Assembly (NCBI GenBank): GCA_034670405.1
Contig: JAXDDX010000057.1
Coordinates: 1,473,001-1,537,000 of the forward strand
Direction: 5' to 3'
DNA from: Hoplostethus atlanticus
Taxonomy: Eukaryota > Chordata > Actinopteri > Trachichthyiformes > Trachichthyidae
DNA length: 64,000 bases
The notes beneath the pieces were generated by a model. The model did not search any database, was not told the DNA's origin, and saw only the letters and a program-made list of their open reading frames with translations. The translations under genes and the position numbers were made by a program. Each line of letters starts with the position of its first letter. The stretch's first letter is position 1. Shown here in pieces: positions 21,700-35,300 of the stretch.

Positions 21700-24600
21700 A
21701 CAGAGAGAAAGAGAGAGAGAGAGAGGGAGACAGACAGAGAGAAACCACAGCGCGACATGCCGGTAGACAGGTAGCAGTCAGGCTTTGGTGCTCTGAGTTG
21801 TCTCTGCCAGCTGGTGCCGACTAAGCCATGAGAAATAATAATAGCACACAGGGCGGTGGCTAAGAGCTTCATTTAGAGAAAAGGAGAGCTCAGGTAGGGC
21901 AGGTTTCCCCCATTTCTCTGTCTAGAGTGGTTAAACAGCAGGTCGAGTTGGAAGGGAGGATCGGGGGGGGGGGTTGACCTCTGATTGAAGCCAGAGGGCC
22001 AACCACTCCTCATCTGCCAGGATATGCTTATGGTCTCATTACGTCTGCGCTGGCACCGAGGAAAATGAGACCTCGACTTTATAAAATATATTTATAGTCC
22101 CGTGTTTTTGACAGCATGACGCTGAAGTGTCTGGAGAAACGTCCCCTTGAAACGTAGGAATCAAGTATGGATGCCAGATTGAATAGGGGGAACTGTTTCA
22201 CCATGCATATACCCTGTGGAGCTGAGGAGCGGCCATGGAGCTAGTGTGTGTGTGTGTGTGTATGTGTGTGTGTGTGTCCTGAGGACCCAACCTGGTGGAG
22301 ATCATTTCGGAGCACCTACCCAGAGTTGTCCTTGCCCTCCTGCTCCTCCTCAGGCTCCTGCGTCATGCTCATAGCACCGAGGCGAGCCATCGATGTGCCC
22401 TCATCCGCGTCTCCCTTGTGGGGACCCTCGTCTTCATCGTCTTCATTGTAGTCGTCGCAGTCTTCGCCGCCGCCGCCGCCATCGTCTCCACCGTCTTTTC
22501 GCTCCGTCTTTGGCGATTCGGATTCCATTTTACTCCTGGCTGAGTCGGCTTTCTCCTCCTGTGGGAGAAGGATGCTTTTACTACATCACACACACACACA
22601 GGCAGTCTGGAGAAATGTCTTAAAAATGAGGGACACTGCTTAGAGAAATAGCTTACAAATGAAAGGCAGAGGACAAAGCATTTTCATGACAAAAAAAAAA
22701 TAAATGTCTGGGGTATATGAATGTAGTGAAATCTTTAATTAACGTGTTGAGAACGCACCTTGCAGACTACAGGCGGTACACTGCAAGGCTCTGCGTCAAC
22801 GTGGACTTTCTGCTCTTCCCCAGAGCTGGAGACTGCAGGGGCCGTGCCTCTGGCCTCCCCCTCAGGCTTCATCTCCCCCTTGGGGCCCTGCTTCAGAGGG
22901 AGGTCCATCCGGAAGGTGATGGCGGTGGAGGTGCAGTACTCCTCAAATCCGTACAAGTACCTACATGAGAACACATCAACTCTTTGTCAACATATCTGAC
23001 AAGGGCCCTATGTCTAACTTTACCCCGCCTCTCAAAACCGTGCACATTTCATCACGGCACTTGAGCTAATGAACATAAGGCAGAAACACAAGTTGTTCTT
23101 GAGTGTAAATGGAGGCTGTAAAAGTTGAATATAAGGAAAGTAAAAATGCACTACAAACTGCATGTCAACCTTAGTGAGAGAGTACAGATTGCAGGGGAGG
23201 AGAGAACAAAGTTGTCTGCCCAACAGAGTTAAAAGCTATAAGGAGAGTCTGTACATACTTGCGGTAAGCACATTTGACATTGTAGCCAGCGGCTGAGTTG
23301 AGCACAGGGATTCCCAGATCCTGATAGACTTGCTTCCAAACTGAGCCGCTCTCAATCTGCTCAAACATGGAGAGACAGGAAGACGGTTGCAGAGCACCAG
23401 TCAGCATCAAAAAAAAAAGAAAGAAAAATAGTGAACATTTCAGTACGCAAAACAAGACGCCAGCGTGGCACTCACGTTGTCAAAGCCTCCCACTTTGTGC
23501 ACTAGCCGGTAGAGCTTGAAGAGGTTGAGGTTCCTGTAGCCCAGGACGGGCCGCTTGTTGATTGGAGTTGCTGAAGAAGAGGAACATGGAGTGGGTTGAG
23601 ACGGTTTGATTAGTTAGAAATCTGCTGGAAACTGAGTCAGTGTCAATTTTAATTGTAGCAGATTTTTCAATTGTTTTGTTGACTTTTCCTGTTCCTGTTA
23701 CTAACCAGGATATCTGCACATTGGTTTCAGTAAGACATATTTTAGACTTTTTAATGCTGCCTAGAAATTAAATAAATAGGGACCTGACATCCAACATGTG
23801 TGGCATATTGTATTAACTCAATTCTTTGTTAAATGTAGGGTGCATGTACGTGCATGTGGGTCAAACTTAATGAGACCAACTAGAAGTCCAAGTAATGTAA
23901 TACAGCACCAGCACTGAGCACTGAGCATACCTCTGTCTTCCATGAACTTGTACAGCTGCTGCAGGAAGTTCTCCCTTTCCTCTGGGAATGGCTCCACTTC
24001 CTCCTGCCGACGGGAAATAGAAAGTAAAACGTTGGATTCGACTCAGAGAGGAGGCTGTTCGGGGTTTAAACCGGGATTGGATGGCATTTTTAACTCAGAG
24101 GTTAGAAGGACAGAGTGTGTTTTTTTTTTTTGTACCTCCTCCTCTTCGCTGCTGGCATCTTCTTCCTGCTCCTCCTCATCATCATCTTCCTCGCTACTAG
24201 AGCTCTCCTCTTTCACCTCGGTCCTCCACGTGCTGGGCACTGCCAACTGTCTCTGGAACTCCAAGGCCGCATCCAGTGCTATCAAACACACACACACACA
24301 CATTATAACCCAGTCATATACGTCCAACATCAGTTCAGGGCTACTGACATATAATATGAAAACACTGGGTGCTGTAATGCAGTAATAGTGGGTTATACCT
24401 AAACTATTTTGTGTCTCAAACGTGCCAAAGTGACGTGATATCAACAGAAACAGGAGATTCAAAGCCTTCCAGAGAAAAATAAATAAACTGCATACTGTGT
24501 GTGTATGTGTGTGTGTGGGCCCAGCAATAGAGCAATGAAGCAGTAGAGGAAACTGAATGAAACCTTAGCGGCATCACACAAAATACTTAATCTACTGACA

Positions 24601-27600
24601 CAACTACGCTACTGAATTGTGATGACAGATCACCGGGGGGGATAAAGCGCCGGTATAGAAACTCTGCTCTGCTAAACAATCGGATCATGCCATCAGTTAT
24701 TTTACACAAATATTAGTGCCTTCTAGACTCTGAAGAGAAATCGGTGACAAAAACCATCTGAAAAGCAACCATGGAAAAAATGTGGGCTGAAGAATCTGGG
24801 AGGAATATCTGCAGTGGCTCCGAGCTGCAAGAAGCATTCAACCACAATGTCACAGGTGGCTTTAAGTGGCATCTAACCACCTCGGCAGACCTTGGATTTA
24901 TGCTTTTACACTGCATAAAATGTCACAGTTGTGAGTCAACCACCTGTGAATACCAAGAGGCTGATAATAAAAAGCTGTTTTCAAACTGTAATTATGAGAG
25001 AGTAAGCGCTATGGAGCAATGCGGGCACTATATAAAAAGCCTGGTAAGGCCTTCAAACTAAAATAGACTCCATGGTGACAGGAACGCTTCACCGTCGCAT
25101 TGCCCAGAAGGAAAACAACACTTCTCTTTCTTTCCGTCTGCCTTCCTTGCAGCCCACTCTGCGAGCGTTCTCTGCCAAGCGTGTCAACACGTAGACCCGA
25201 CACACGGCTGTCGGTAACTGTGTTAACGCTCTGTGCTCCACTTCTCTCCTGCCCCGGCAGAGTGAACTCACCTGGTTTGAGCCCCGCGTCGGCTTTGGGG
25301 GGAGAGTCGACGTTCATCTCGCGGACGTCCTTCCGCAGCACCGTGCAACTGCAAACACACACACAGCAATTCTGATTAGCAGCCAAATCCAGCATCTCGG
25401 TCGTTTTCCCATACAAAGCCCCACGTCGTGGTGTAGTAAGTGACCAATAGAATTACAGCCACACAACTTGAGGGTTGAAACGCCTGCAGATCCTCACTGA
25501 GAAGTAGTTTGCCATTACTTCACATCACTAGGATTACCAAATTGAAAGTCTGAAGTATCAAATTTGTCTGGTCTTGTTAGGATACTGATAAACAGCTTGC
25601 GGTACAGCTGGGTATCTGCTTTAACTCTCAGCTGGATACTAGGTCCACCATCGACGTCTTGTTAATTGAAACACTGGCAGGGAGAAACATCTCCTCCTCT
25701 CTTTGCTTTCAGCCTCACAGCGCGACGCCAATAACAAACCCCTCACAACTCGAGTGGCCATAACAAGCGGGTTTCGGGTCACAACTGAACTCCCGGGTGA
25801 CTTTCTCGCGATAGTCGTCTTGATAATGGGCTACGTTCACTTGCATCAACCCATCGGCGAGACGATTCACGAGAACAACTCCGTCTCTCACTGCAGCAAC
25901 TCTGGGAGTAGTTGAGTGTGGGTCATTTGGAAGATTTGCTGTGGCTCCCTCTGCAACAGTGGAGTGTGTTTGTAAGCTGGAGGTACTCCGAGGCTCGTTT
26001 AGGGTGCCAGAGGGACATTTTTACAGTGGTACTTGCTGACTTAGGTAAATAGTTGAGCCGGGCTAATGGCTAGATTTATCAGGTAGTGAATTTATAAAGG
26101 GGCCAAGTTTAATGTGGCTGAAAGGGGATAAAAAAGAAAACTCTCCCAGTTGAAATACTGTTGCCTGAGCCTCATCCTGAATGGCCTTGCCCTTCACGTC
26201 GTTATTCATTCTAAAACTGAGATTACGTCAATAATGCTGAGACTGCTGCCTTGCGAACACAAGCAAACTGATCAACCAACTGAGCTTTAGCTTGCAGATT
26301 ACCCAGCATTACATCATCCACCATGTAATCCCCTTTCCTGGCTAAATGACATTAGACGTGTGACTAAGGGGGTAGTCGGTCAACGCTCAACGGTGATTTC
26401 GATTCCCAACATGTTGCGCTTGGGCTTTTGTAAAAACTCATTTGAGCAGTCCGTTGAGTGTGGCGGTCTGAGTTCAACTGAATGAAAATGATGAATTCAT
26501 TTTTTTTTTTGTGCGCTTTTGGTAAGAGTAGCGCAGACAGGTTTGTAAGTCAGCCAAACAAGCGTTAGTAGAAGGAGCTTCAGTTTCCATTGTCACTGCG
26601 GTAAACAGATCTGACTCACCTGAAAAGTCTCTGCTCTGGATGTGACCTTGCTTTCCCTACAAATGTTTGTCAAGGCCCTTGTTTGTAGAGGTCACTGAAT
26701 GGTTACATCACTAACAATCGTCAAAAACCCCTCAGAGGGAAGCAATGTCTGTACACACTTTCTTCACAATTGCACAATATCAAGAGGCATGTGTGATGCA
26801 AGTGCCCACATCGCCTCATGAGTAACAATAACCACCTGTTCTTTCCATCTTTTTTATCCACCAGCACCAAAAGGAAACCTGAAAATCTCACTGACAGCAG
26901 TAGAGATTTTTGGACTTCTTTGCATTAGTCCTTTTGCTTCCGCCCGTGGATATAATAAAGTTTGATCTTTATAATGGTTGATGACATTTTCATTTCGTCG
27001 CCAAAACACATGACAATCTTCCCCCGTGTCAGCGCTGACCTCATTGATGAGTGAAATCAAATTGTTAAAGAGCGGGAAAAACATTAAACTGCATCCGATG
27101 TGCACAATTGCTACGCTGTGATTTTGAACAAAAGCTACCTGGGATCTTGGGATGCTCCGAAAGGAAGTACTTCATGAGTAGTCCTCAACAGCAGTACCCA
27201 GTCCTAGCTACTCAGATAAGGAAGTGACTGCTGAGGCCTTCCAATGAGGCTGAGTGAATTATATTGCTTCCATTTCCTCTCTGAATAATCATCCCACATC
27301 TTATCCCTCTCATCAGCTCCATCCCTCACCTCCCAGCCAGCCAAAGTACAAATATTAACGGGGCCTCGTCATACTCCTGTTGCTGCAAATATGTCTTCAG
27401 CTGCGTATGGGGTTGGATGAAAAGGGCACGTTGATGGGTTACGCAGGACATCCAGCGTGGAATGCTGACTCAAGGCCTGAGACAGGAGGGCCTAGCTGGT
27501 CTCATCAATGGAATGCAAACAGACTGCGAGGTAATCTTCGGTGGAGTGAGCAGAAGCTGGATTGATTTAAGTTGAGGTTGGGCCGTGTTCCTAGCTGCGC

Positions 27601-30600
27601 GGAGTGAGTGCTCTGACTGCACTAACTAACCGCCAGCTGTGAACAGCCTCTTGACAGGACTTATTCCTCTCTTTGCCAAAGACATATAACACAATCGGAC
27701 TGTGTGGTTTCCTCGCTGAGGGCAGGTTGTAGGGAAGCTACGCTGTCTAGCCTTGCCAGTAAGGTACAGCCTGAGGGGGAAAAAAAAATCAACCCGGAAA
27801 GAAAGAAAGGCATCTTTTGGCTTCTATTGGGGAGGTTTCACCTACCATTTAGCTCTGCCCTTGGATGTCTATTTAATGAGCCCTAGCCAGTCTCTCATTG
27901 CAAATGTTATGCACTGAAATTGTCACGTAGCAATGTCCTCACCGCATAATAGAGGTGAACTTTAATAATTCATACTAACTTTGCAATATGAAAGACTGAT
28001 ATTGCATTCTTTCAAACGCTGCAAAGGATATAACATTTGTATTTTACTTACTTTTTAAGTAAAAGGTAAAGAGTCAAGTAGTGGAAATGAGAAATGCTTC
28101 ACAGACTGTTATTTGGAGATTGGTCATGAGTGGGAAGTTCAGGAAAGCGTCTCACAATCTACCATTGCAGAGCTACTAGAAGTGTTTCAAACCACATCAA
28201 CAAAACTGAAAGTCAAAGCTCGACAGAAATAAGAATGTCACCACAATATTTTGAATGACTCACAATTTCCCATCCTTGAAAGAGCGGACGAAGATGTTGT
28301 CCTTCTTCATAGTCACATCTTCATGGCAGTCCGGGGAGATGACCTTGATTTTGTGCAGAGGAAAGAGAGAGTGAAAGGTCAGGAGAGATGTAGTGGATGG
28401 TGGGGGAGGGGGGGTTGGGGCAGAGAATGAGTAAATGACTTAAGATGCTTCAGGAAAAGGCCACGCTGATGGGTTACAAAATATGCTGTCTACAAAACAA
28501 GGACAAGTGAGTGAGAGAGATAAAGAGCGATATGTGAGGGTTGCACGCCCACTCACAGCATGTGCTGCTGCTGTTTACTGGAGCTCATGAGTACAACAGT
28601 GGGAGTTGTTCAAGTGCCAGGGTCTAAACCAGAGGAGGCAGCGCTGCTGTTATGGAGATTTGATTTCCGCCAGGACTCTGACAGTTTCACTTCACTGCTT
28701 GCATGCTCCTGCTCTCTGTCTCTCTAGTCACACTTGCACCATCTTACCAATTCCCTCCCTCACACATATTCTGCATAGCACACATGCAAACAAATGCACC
28801 CTGTCCACACACACACACTTTTTTTTTAGGACACATTGTTCTTTAGAATCTTTCCCATGTCTCATCTGTTGCTGCGAGACATCTACAAGTGTACTACTCC
28901 ACCCCTTTGCCTTAACACCATATGGTAGCAGTGAAAACAATGCAAGGCTACATTGTGATGTAGTTCCCCAGGCAGTCACAAGGAGGCAGTGTGGAGCTGG
29001 GTCAGCAGCACGCCAAGAACAACAAACCCTGGAGGCGGGGCCCTGCTGACTACACAGTTAATAGTTAAAGGGACAGCGTCCCTAACCCTCCCCCTTCTCC
29101 CAGTTCTACATGCACCACTTACATAAACAAACAACGCCAGTAATTTCATTGTATGCTAACAGACAAATTGAAGGGAGGGGTGGAGAGAAAACGACTGGAA
29201 AATACTGATAACTGAATTGAATTGTTCCACAGAGAGTGAAAACAAAACATATCAAAACATACCCCCCCCCCCCCCATTCCTTGGAGAAGTTGAGAAGTGT
29301 TGCTTTTTATTTCTTTACACTTTGCAGAACTCCAGTAAAAATCATTTTTATAAATCACCACTTTACTACTGTGATCCCAACGTAACAACACTGGACTCAT
29401 TTCCTACACAGTCTAGCATGCTACCTCTCATGGTGGGGAAGTCTAAACCAATAGCATCACCCTTAGTGCTGAGGTTACATAACCAGCTGTTCAGATGAAG
29501 TGGCACAATCCTGTGCGTGGATTGGAAGACCAGCAGCAATGGGGCTCTACTCTGGAACAGTGATGGAGCAGAGTGCAGGGAGGCAGGGAGGGAGACGGTG
29601 AGCTCACCAGTGCAGGATACCACGTGGTCTTCTTTTTGTCCCCGGTGGCAACCCCCTCCACGCACACCACTTTGCCAAACAGATCCTCATTCTGCCGCTG
29701 ATCACTCTCCTCTTCTTCGCTGGATGAAGACGACTGTTCCTCTTGACTGGGGGGGGGGGGGAAATGACAGTCACTATTATGAGCATTCAAATAAACCCAT
29801 TTCATTCACGAAATTGTGAAATGGAGATATGAGTAACAGTTAGATCTCAGAAAGGTACAGTGAGCATCTAAATGCAGTCTTTTATAATCACCTCATTCAA
29901 CACGGTCATTATGGCTCAATTCCATACCGTGTCCATTAACTGCTTAATCGCACGGCTTTAAACATTGTCAAGCAGGCTCAAAGCGTACACACATACAACT
30001 GAGATAGTTGGGCTGTGACTAAGTGTGCATCAAACCACCACCGCGAGATATATGTCTGCAAATATTCACAACTCCTGAAATTCAAAATAATGCATCATCC
30101 GCGGTGACTCAATTCATTGTTGTTGGATACACGCAGAGCAGTGCCTGCCTCCATATGTTCTAAACTCCTGCGTGTCAACAAAATATGTTGCCTTGCTACG
30201 GGAAACCAGTTGCTTTCCCAGAAGCCTTGTTCGGATTTAAAGCTGAAAGCAATGACAACATTTCACTGAGCAAGGCGCGCTCTGCTGCCACTGCTGTGTA
30301 AACAAATCAACTTCATTGAACTGCCAAACATATCGGGACGTCACCTTAAATCCATGCTATACATAAACGAGTCAGACAAAGTTGCACCAGGAAGCAGACT
30401 GTGTGAGTGGGTGCGGGGCTGCGTTCGTGTTCGGATACGCCAGCTCATTTTAAAACATCAAAACGAGTGACAGCTCTTAAACACCATCATCAGTGTGATC
30501 GTGTGTAAGCGCGACGATAAACCCTCTGCTAATTTTCCACGCTTTTCCCCCCCATTGTGGAGCACGGCAACGCATTAGGCTCAATCCAGTGGTGGGCTCG

Positions 30601-32295
30601 CTCATTAGGATCTGTCATTCTCTGCCGCCTGACAGCCGGCCTGATGCGGAGGCAGGGGAGAGCCCTCACTGTGGGTAGCAGACAGGCAGCCGTGTGTCTG
30701 AGTACTGCACGCAGCACCACCAGGCAAACAGATAGTCGGCCCTCTTTTTATGCTCCACTAAACTGCCTCTGAGCACAATTCTATGTACATATACACAAGG
30801 TCTTGGCAGGACTCAAGAGTAGTAAATCAGCCCGGGTACTACAACAACAACAACAACAACAACAAGCTTTGACTCACAGTCATAACAGTCAAAGCATACT
30901 TCTAAAGGAGAGATTGTAATTCACGCAGGTAAGAGGTCTCGCCATATGATGGCTAACATTATAGCAGGGAAACTATGAAGACAATAATCGAAAACAACTA
31001 GAAATAACTTTTCCGTATGAGGAGAATAAGTCACTCTCAATCTATACTGCAGGGAATTTTCAATCCTAGTAATTCAGAGGAAAGGAAGACAGCAGGTCCA
31101 AGGTGCTAATGTGCAGCTGGGACTGTTCCAAGTCAATATTGCATCAACGTTCAGAGTAATATTGACTTTTATCTGAGTGCCATTAGGGAGGGTGTCAGAG
31201 AGTGTCCTCCTTATAACCGAGAGGAGCCCCAATTATAACCGCCACCAAAACCCCTCAGCGGCTCCTATTCCCTGACGGAAACCCAGTGGCCTCCCGGGAG
31301 AAGGTGCATCGCAACCTAACACATCCACTGGAAGAAGGAACGATCACATTCACCGTGCTCAGACCGCCTTCCTCCCGCATGCATGCACACACGAGAGCTC
31401 TGCCAGGCTAAGGAGTGGGAGCTTCCAGACCTTAGGGGCTGTTTATGATGGGATGGAGATGAGCGTCATTTCAACTACCCAGTCAGCATAGTTAGACTGG
31501 GGAGCCTGGTGACGGGTGACTATGACTCCCATTGCAACAAAGTCACATATCTTAAATTCAACAGGGCTGACAGAACTTAACGGAGACGGAGGATGATACT
31601 CACACTGGGTTAGATCGCCGGCCGCGGTTGCCCTTCTTGCCGATGACAGGCGTGCCAAAGTGCTCAGGGTTGGTGAGAGGGAGCCGATCAAGTGTCTGCA
31701 ACAGAGATAAACAACAGCAAAGTGTCACCTTATCAGACTCTTAAATTGGACAGGAAAAGGATTTATTGTAAATACCTTGAAGAAATTTCACTGCATTCAC
31801 TTTAACAAAAAGGAGGGATTTACCCAGAACCATGGATAACACCGTTTACATTTGGTAAATTTGCTCTGATATCAGTTTACGTTTCCTGGAAATATTTCAC
31901 ACAGCAGCTGAACTTCTGAATGCCAGTACGGGACCATTGATAAGCAGTCTTTTTAATTTCAGCTTTGCTATCAAGTGCCAGAAAGCACAGTGAGACTGTT
32001 GGCAATTTGAGCTGAAAACAAAACAAACAAAAAAAAAAAAGGAGCCTCGTTTCCCCAGAAAGCTGAGAGTTTGGGCTGGTTTTTAAAGCTGCAGCACAGC
32101 ACAATGGGGACTTGCCTCGCTCTCTGCAAAGTGACGTGCTCCTTTCAGGCAGAGAGAGGAACGCCTAAGGGTCTTCTCATCACCATCGTCAAACACTGCA
32201 GAGATGAGAGTGGGAGAGACAAAATGTTAGGCTGCTGTATGTAGGCCAGGAGTCGCTCGCGCGCGCGCACACACACACACGCACACACGCACACG

Positions 32296-32383
<88 letters not shown>

Positions 32384-35300
32384 AAATCGCAAACAAACTC
32401 CTCCATCTCAGTTACAAAATGTCTTCTGGTTTTACGGTTTGATGAAAACAAATTCTGCTTGTCTTTTGAGGCTAAGGCAGATGCAACACCAGATAGTGAC
32501 GGCCTCGGTTCACAGCTGTAATGGCGCTTTATTTACCTGCTTTTAAAACAGGACAGAGGAGCCCCGTCCCCGGGAAACCTTGTATTCTACGTCTCACTCC
32601 ACTGAGGAGGAGTGATTTAGAAGTCTTAGCAGAGCGGGGGAAAGCGGACAGTTTCATATTGACTTACCGACAGTGTATATACTAGCGTCTGTCAGCTTAT
32701 TGATGGTGGCCTCCTGGTAAACTCCGTCCTGATTCTTCACCTCTACGACGCCGCCCACCTGAACGACAGACACACTATGGTCACTGGTATGCTAACCATG
32801 AATCTACTGATGTGTTAGAATAATAAAGATCACCGTAGCTGCAAGAATCCTTATAATGGAATGAAAAGGAATTCTTATTCCAGCCTTATTCAGTATTGCT
32901 TATGACAAAAGAACTAAAACTAGAGAATGCAATATCATTCAAAGTTCAGATCCAGTAGATCTGAGATAAATAATGTAATAGTAAAACACATTTGATGAGC
33001 CTGAGCAAAAAAAAAAAAGTAGTAGTTAGCAAGTTAGCAAACCTAGCCCTTGTATAAAACAGTGACAAGCTGCCTCAGGCTCCTCCATCCTTGCTGCCTT
33101 ACCTTTAGAGGTCCTTTGATGTGTTCATCATGAACCTCAGCCGTGGACAGATCGGGTTTAAAGGTCACCTGGAGAAGAGGGGGAGGGCGGGGGGCGAGAA
33201 TCAGTAACAAGAGTAAACAAACAATTCCCCAAAGGCCTGACCGGGCCATATGAATCCTCCATTTAGCAACAGCATGGTCCTACTAATGCCCCTGGACTTT
33301 ATAACTGGGCTACACTGACGAACTCGCTCACTCTCAGGGAATACTGGGAATAAAAAAAACGGGGTTTATTGCTTTAAATCAACAGGGTTTAAGAGTGCAG
33401 ACGGGAAAACAAGTCTGTGGTGTCATGAGTGAACTGTCGATTTCTGTTCGGCCTAGGCTGCATGACCATCCCCCACCCTCGCAGTGTTTGCAGCCGAGCC
33501 TCAGAGAGCCACAGCAGATCATAATCTGATCAAGCAATGGTAATCTTGCAACTGCATGACGACCTGACAACACTATATGACACGCCAGCAGAAAGGCAGG
33601 CGAACACACACACACTTGAAGTGTACTGTCATATATTTTGAAAACCCCCATCCCTAATTTGATTATCAAATTGCTCTTCTAATTCAGTTTCCTAAGCGGC
33701 ATGAATGTATTTTCTATTTACCATTTTACTAGCACATGCTGAAAACCTGATTTCAATTTAAGCCACTATGCTTTTAGCTTAGAATCAAGCACCACACAAT
33801 TGCAGGAAAAAGATGTTCAGCACTGTGTCTCATAAAAAGAAAAGCCTGCCGGTACCAAACTCAGACAACGCTTCCCCTGGAATCAGTTTCAAATGTAGCG
33901 GCACCAGAAATAGCAATCAAAGTCTCGCTGTGAAAGCAGAATCAGGAGAATGAATGAAACTCAAGCTGAGAAGGATGATAACTCTTGATACATACTGTAA
34001 GAGACAGTATGTCTCAGTAAGTCTCTTAAATTTTCAGGTCATAAAAAGACAAACGAAGACAAGAGAATAATAATAAAGAAAAAAAACTTCCTGCGGCAGC
34101 CTTTCTTCATTTATGGAGATAATTGCATTCCTGCCCCCATTGAAGAGAGGAATCCCCTTCCTAATAGGGACGGGCAGAGAGCCTCCCCCCCCTCCACAGA
34201 CATACTCCCGCCGTCCAAAAGCTTTGACTAGAGAATGTCAGTAACACCCAACCCCCTCCCACAGCCTCCTACCTGACAGCTCCGACTCCTGCGCCTGTTC
34301 GACTGAGGCCCGCAACCGTATACTCAAACTGTACGACCGTACGATGGACAGATTAGCACCTCGGTCCAACAACCGTGCGACTGATAGAGGTGTATGTGCT
34401 GAACATTACCAAGCGCTGTGCAAGTGATACTGACGCAGTGCTGACAGTACTTCTAGCACCGATTATCATCAACAAATATTGAATGACGTGCCCTTCTTTT
34501 CGGCGGCTCCTTAGAATTACTCGAAAGACACCGGCGCCATATGCTGCCACCGTCTACTTTGTTAAACAAGCAGACAGAGATTAATGAACCAAAGAGCCGG
34601 AGAGGCATTCATTACAGTGGAATATTCATAATCACAACAACCCCCCCCGACTAATTGCTATGATTCAACATTTGCGTAATACGGCGCAAGCTCACACTAT
34701 GGTTACCCAAAAATAAAATCCCCTTCTCAACCAATTAGTATGGTGATTTATTTATTTCAGAAGTTGAGAATGTTCTTTTAGCTTCATTTTACCCCACAAT
34801 ATTTTTAACTAAAAAGTCTCTTATGCTGTACTTGTGTCACATTGTTTGTCCCTGAGATAACAAAAAAGGCACATCGTCGGATGATTTCATCCGCTGTGCC
34901 ACAACGGTGAACATCTCTGCTCTTTTGTCTCTACAAGGGGAACTACAGTACACTGACACACTTAACAGCCAGCATGCAATCTTTGTTCCTCCTACACACT
35001 CCCAACAGAACGAGACAGAAGTGATCGCCCTCTCTATCTCTCTCTCTCCATTGTATTATCCAGATGCTCCGGCCCCGCTGGGAAATGAGAGATACTGTAC
35101 GATGAGTGCATCACGCAATGCCTTCATAAACAAGGCATGAAACCAATGGGGAAGGCAGCAGTCACACAACCCGCGCAGCTTGGCAGCAGTAGGTGGGGAG
35201 AAGAGGGAGGCTCGAAGACGTGCCGGGCCAACTGGTGGCCTGTGGGCCCCTGCACCCGTTAAATCCTGGACCCCCTGCTCGGTTTTTTCACATGTATTTG

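Larger units (their letters stand above)
19468..22319 (-). other. arid4b intron 16
   Basis: 2.9 kb. Contains an A/G-rich patch (about 20600-20636), a TA repeat (about 20520-20533), a long GA microsatellite (21643-21742) and a GT microsatellite close to the exon 16 donor (22243-22278). Confidence 0.75.

Noticed and set aside
31601-31606. Earlier GT as the exon 7 donor of arid4b
   Set aside because: It would put exon 8 out of frame; the GTGAGT two bases further is both stronger and in frame.
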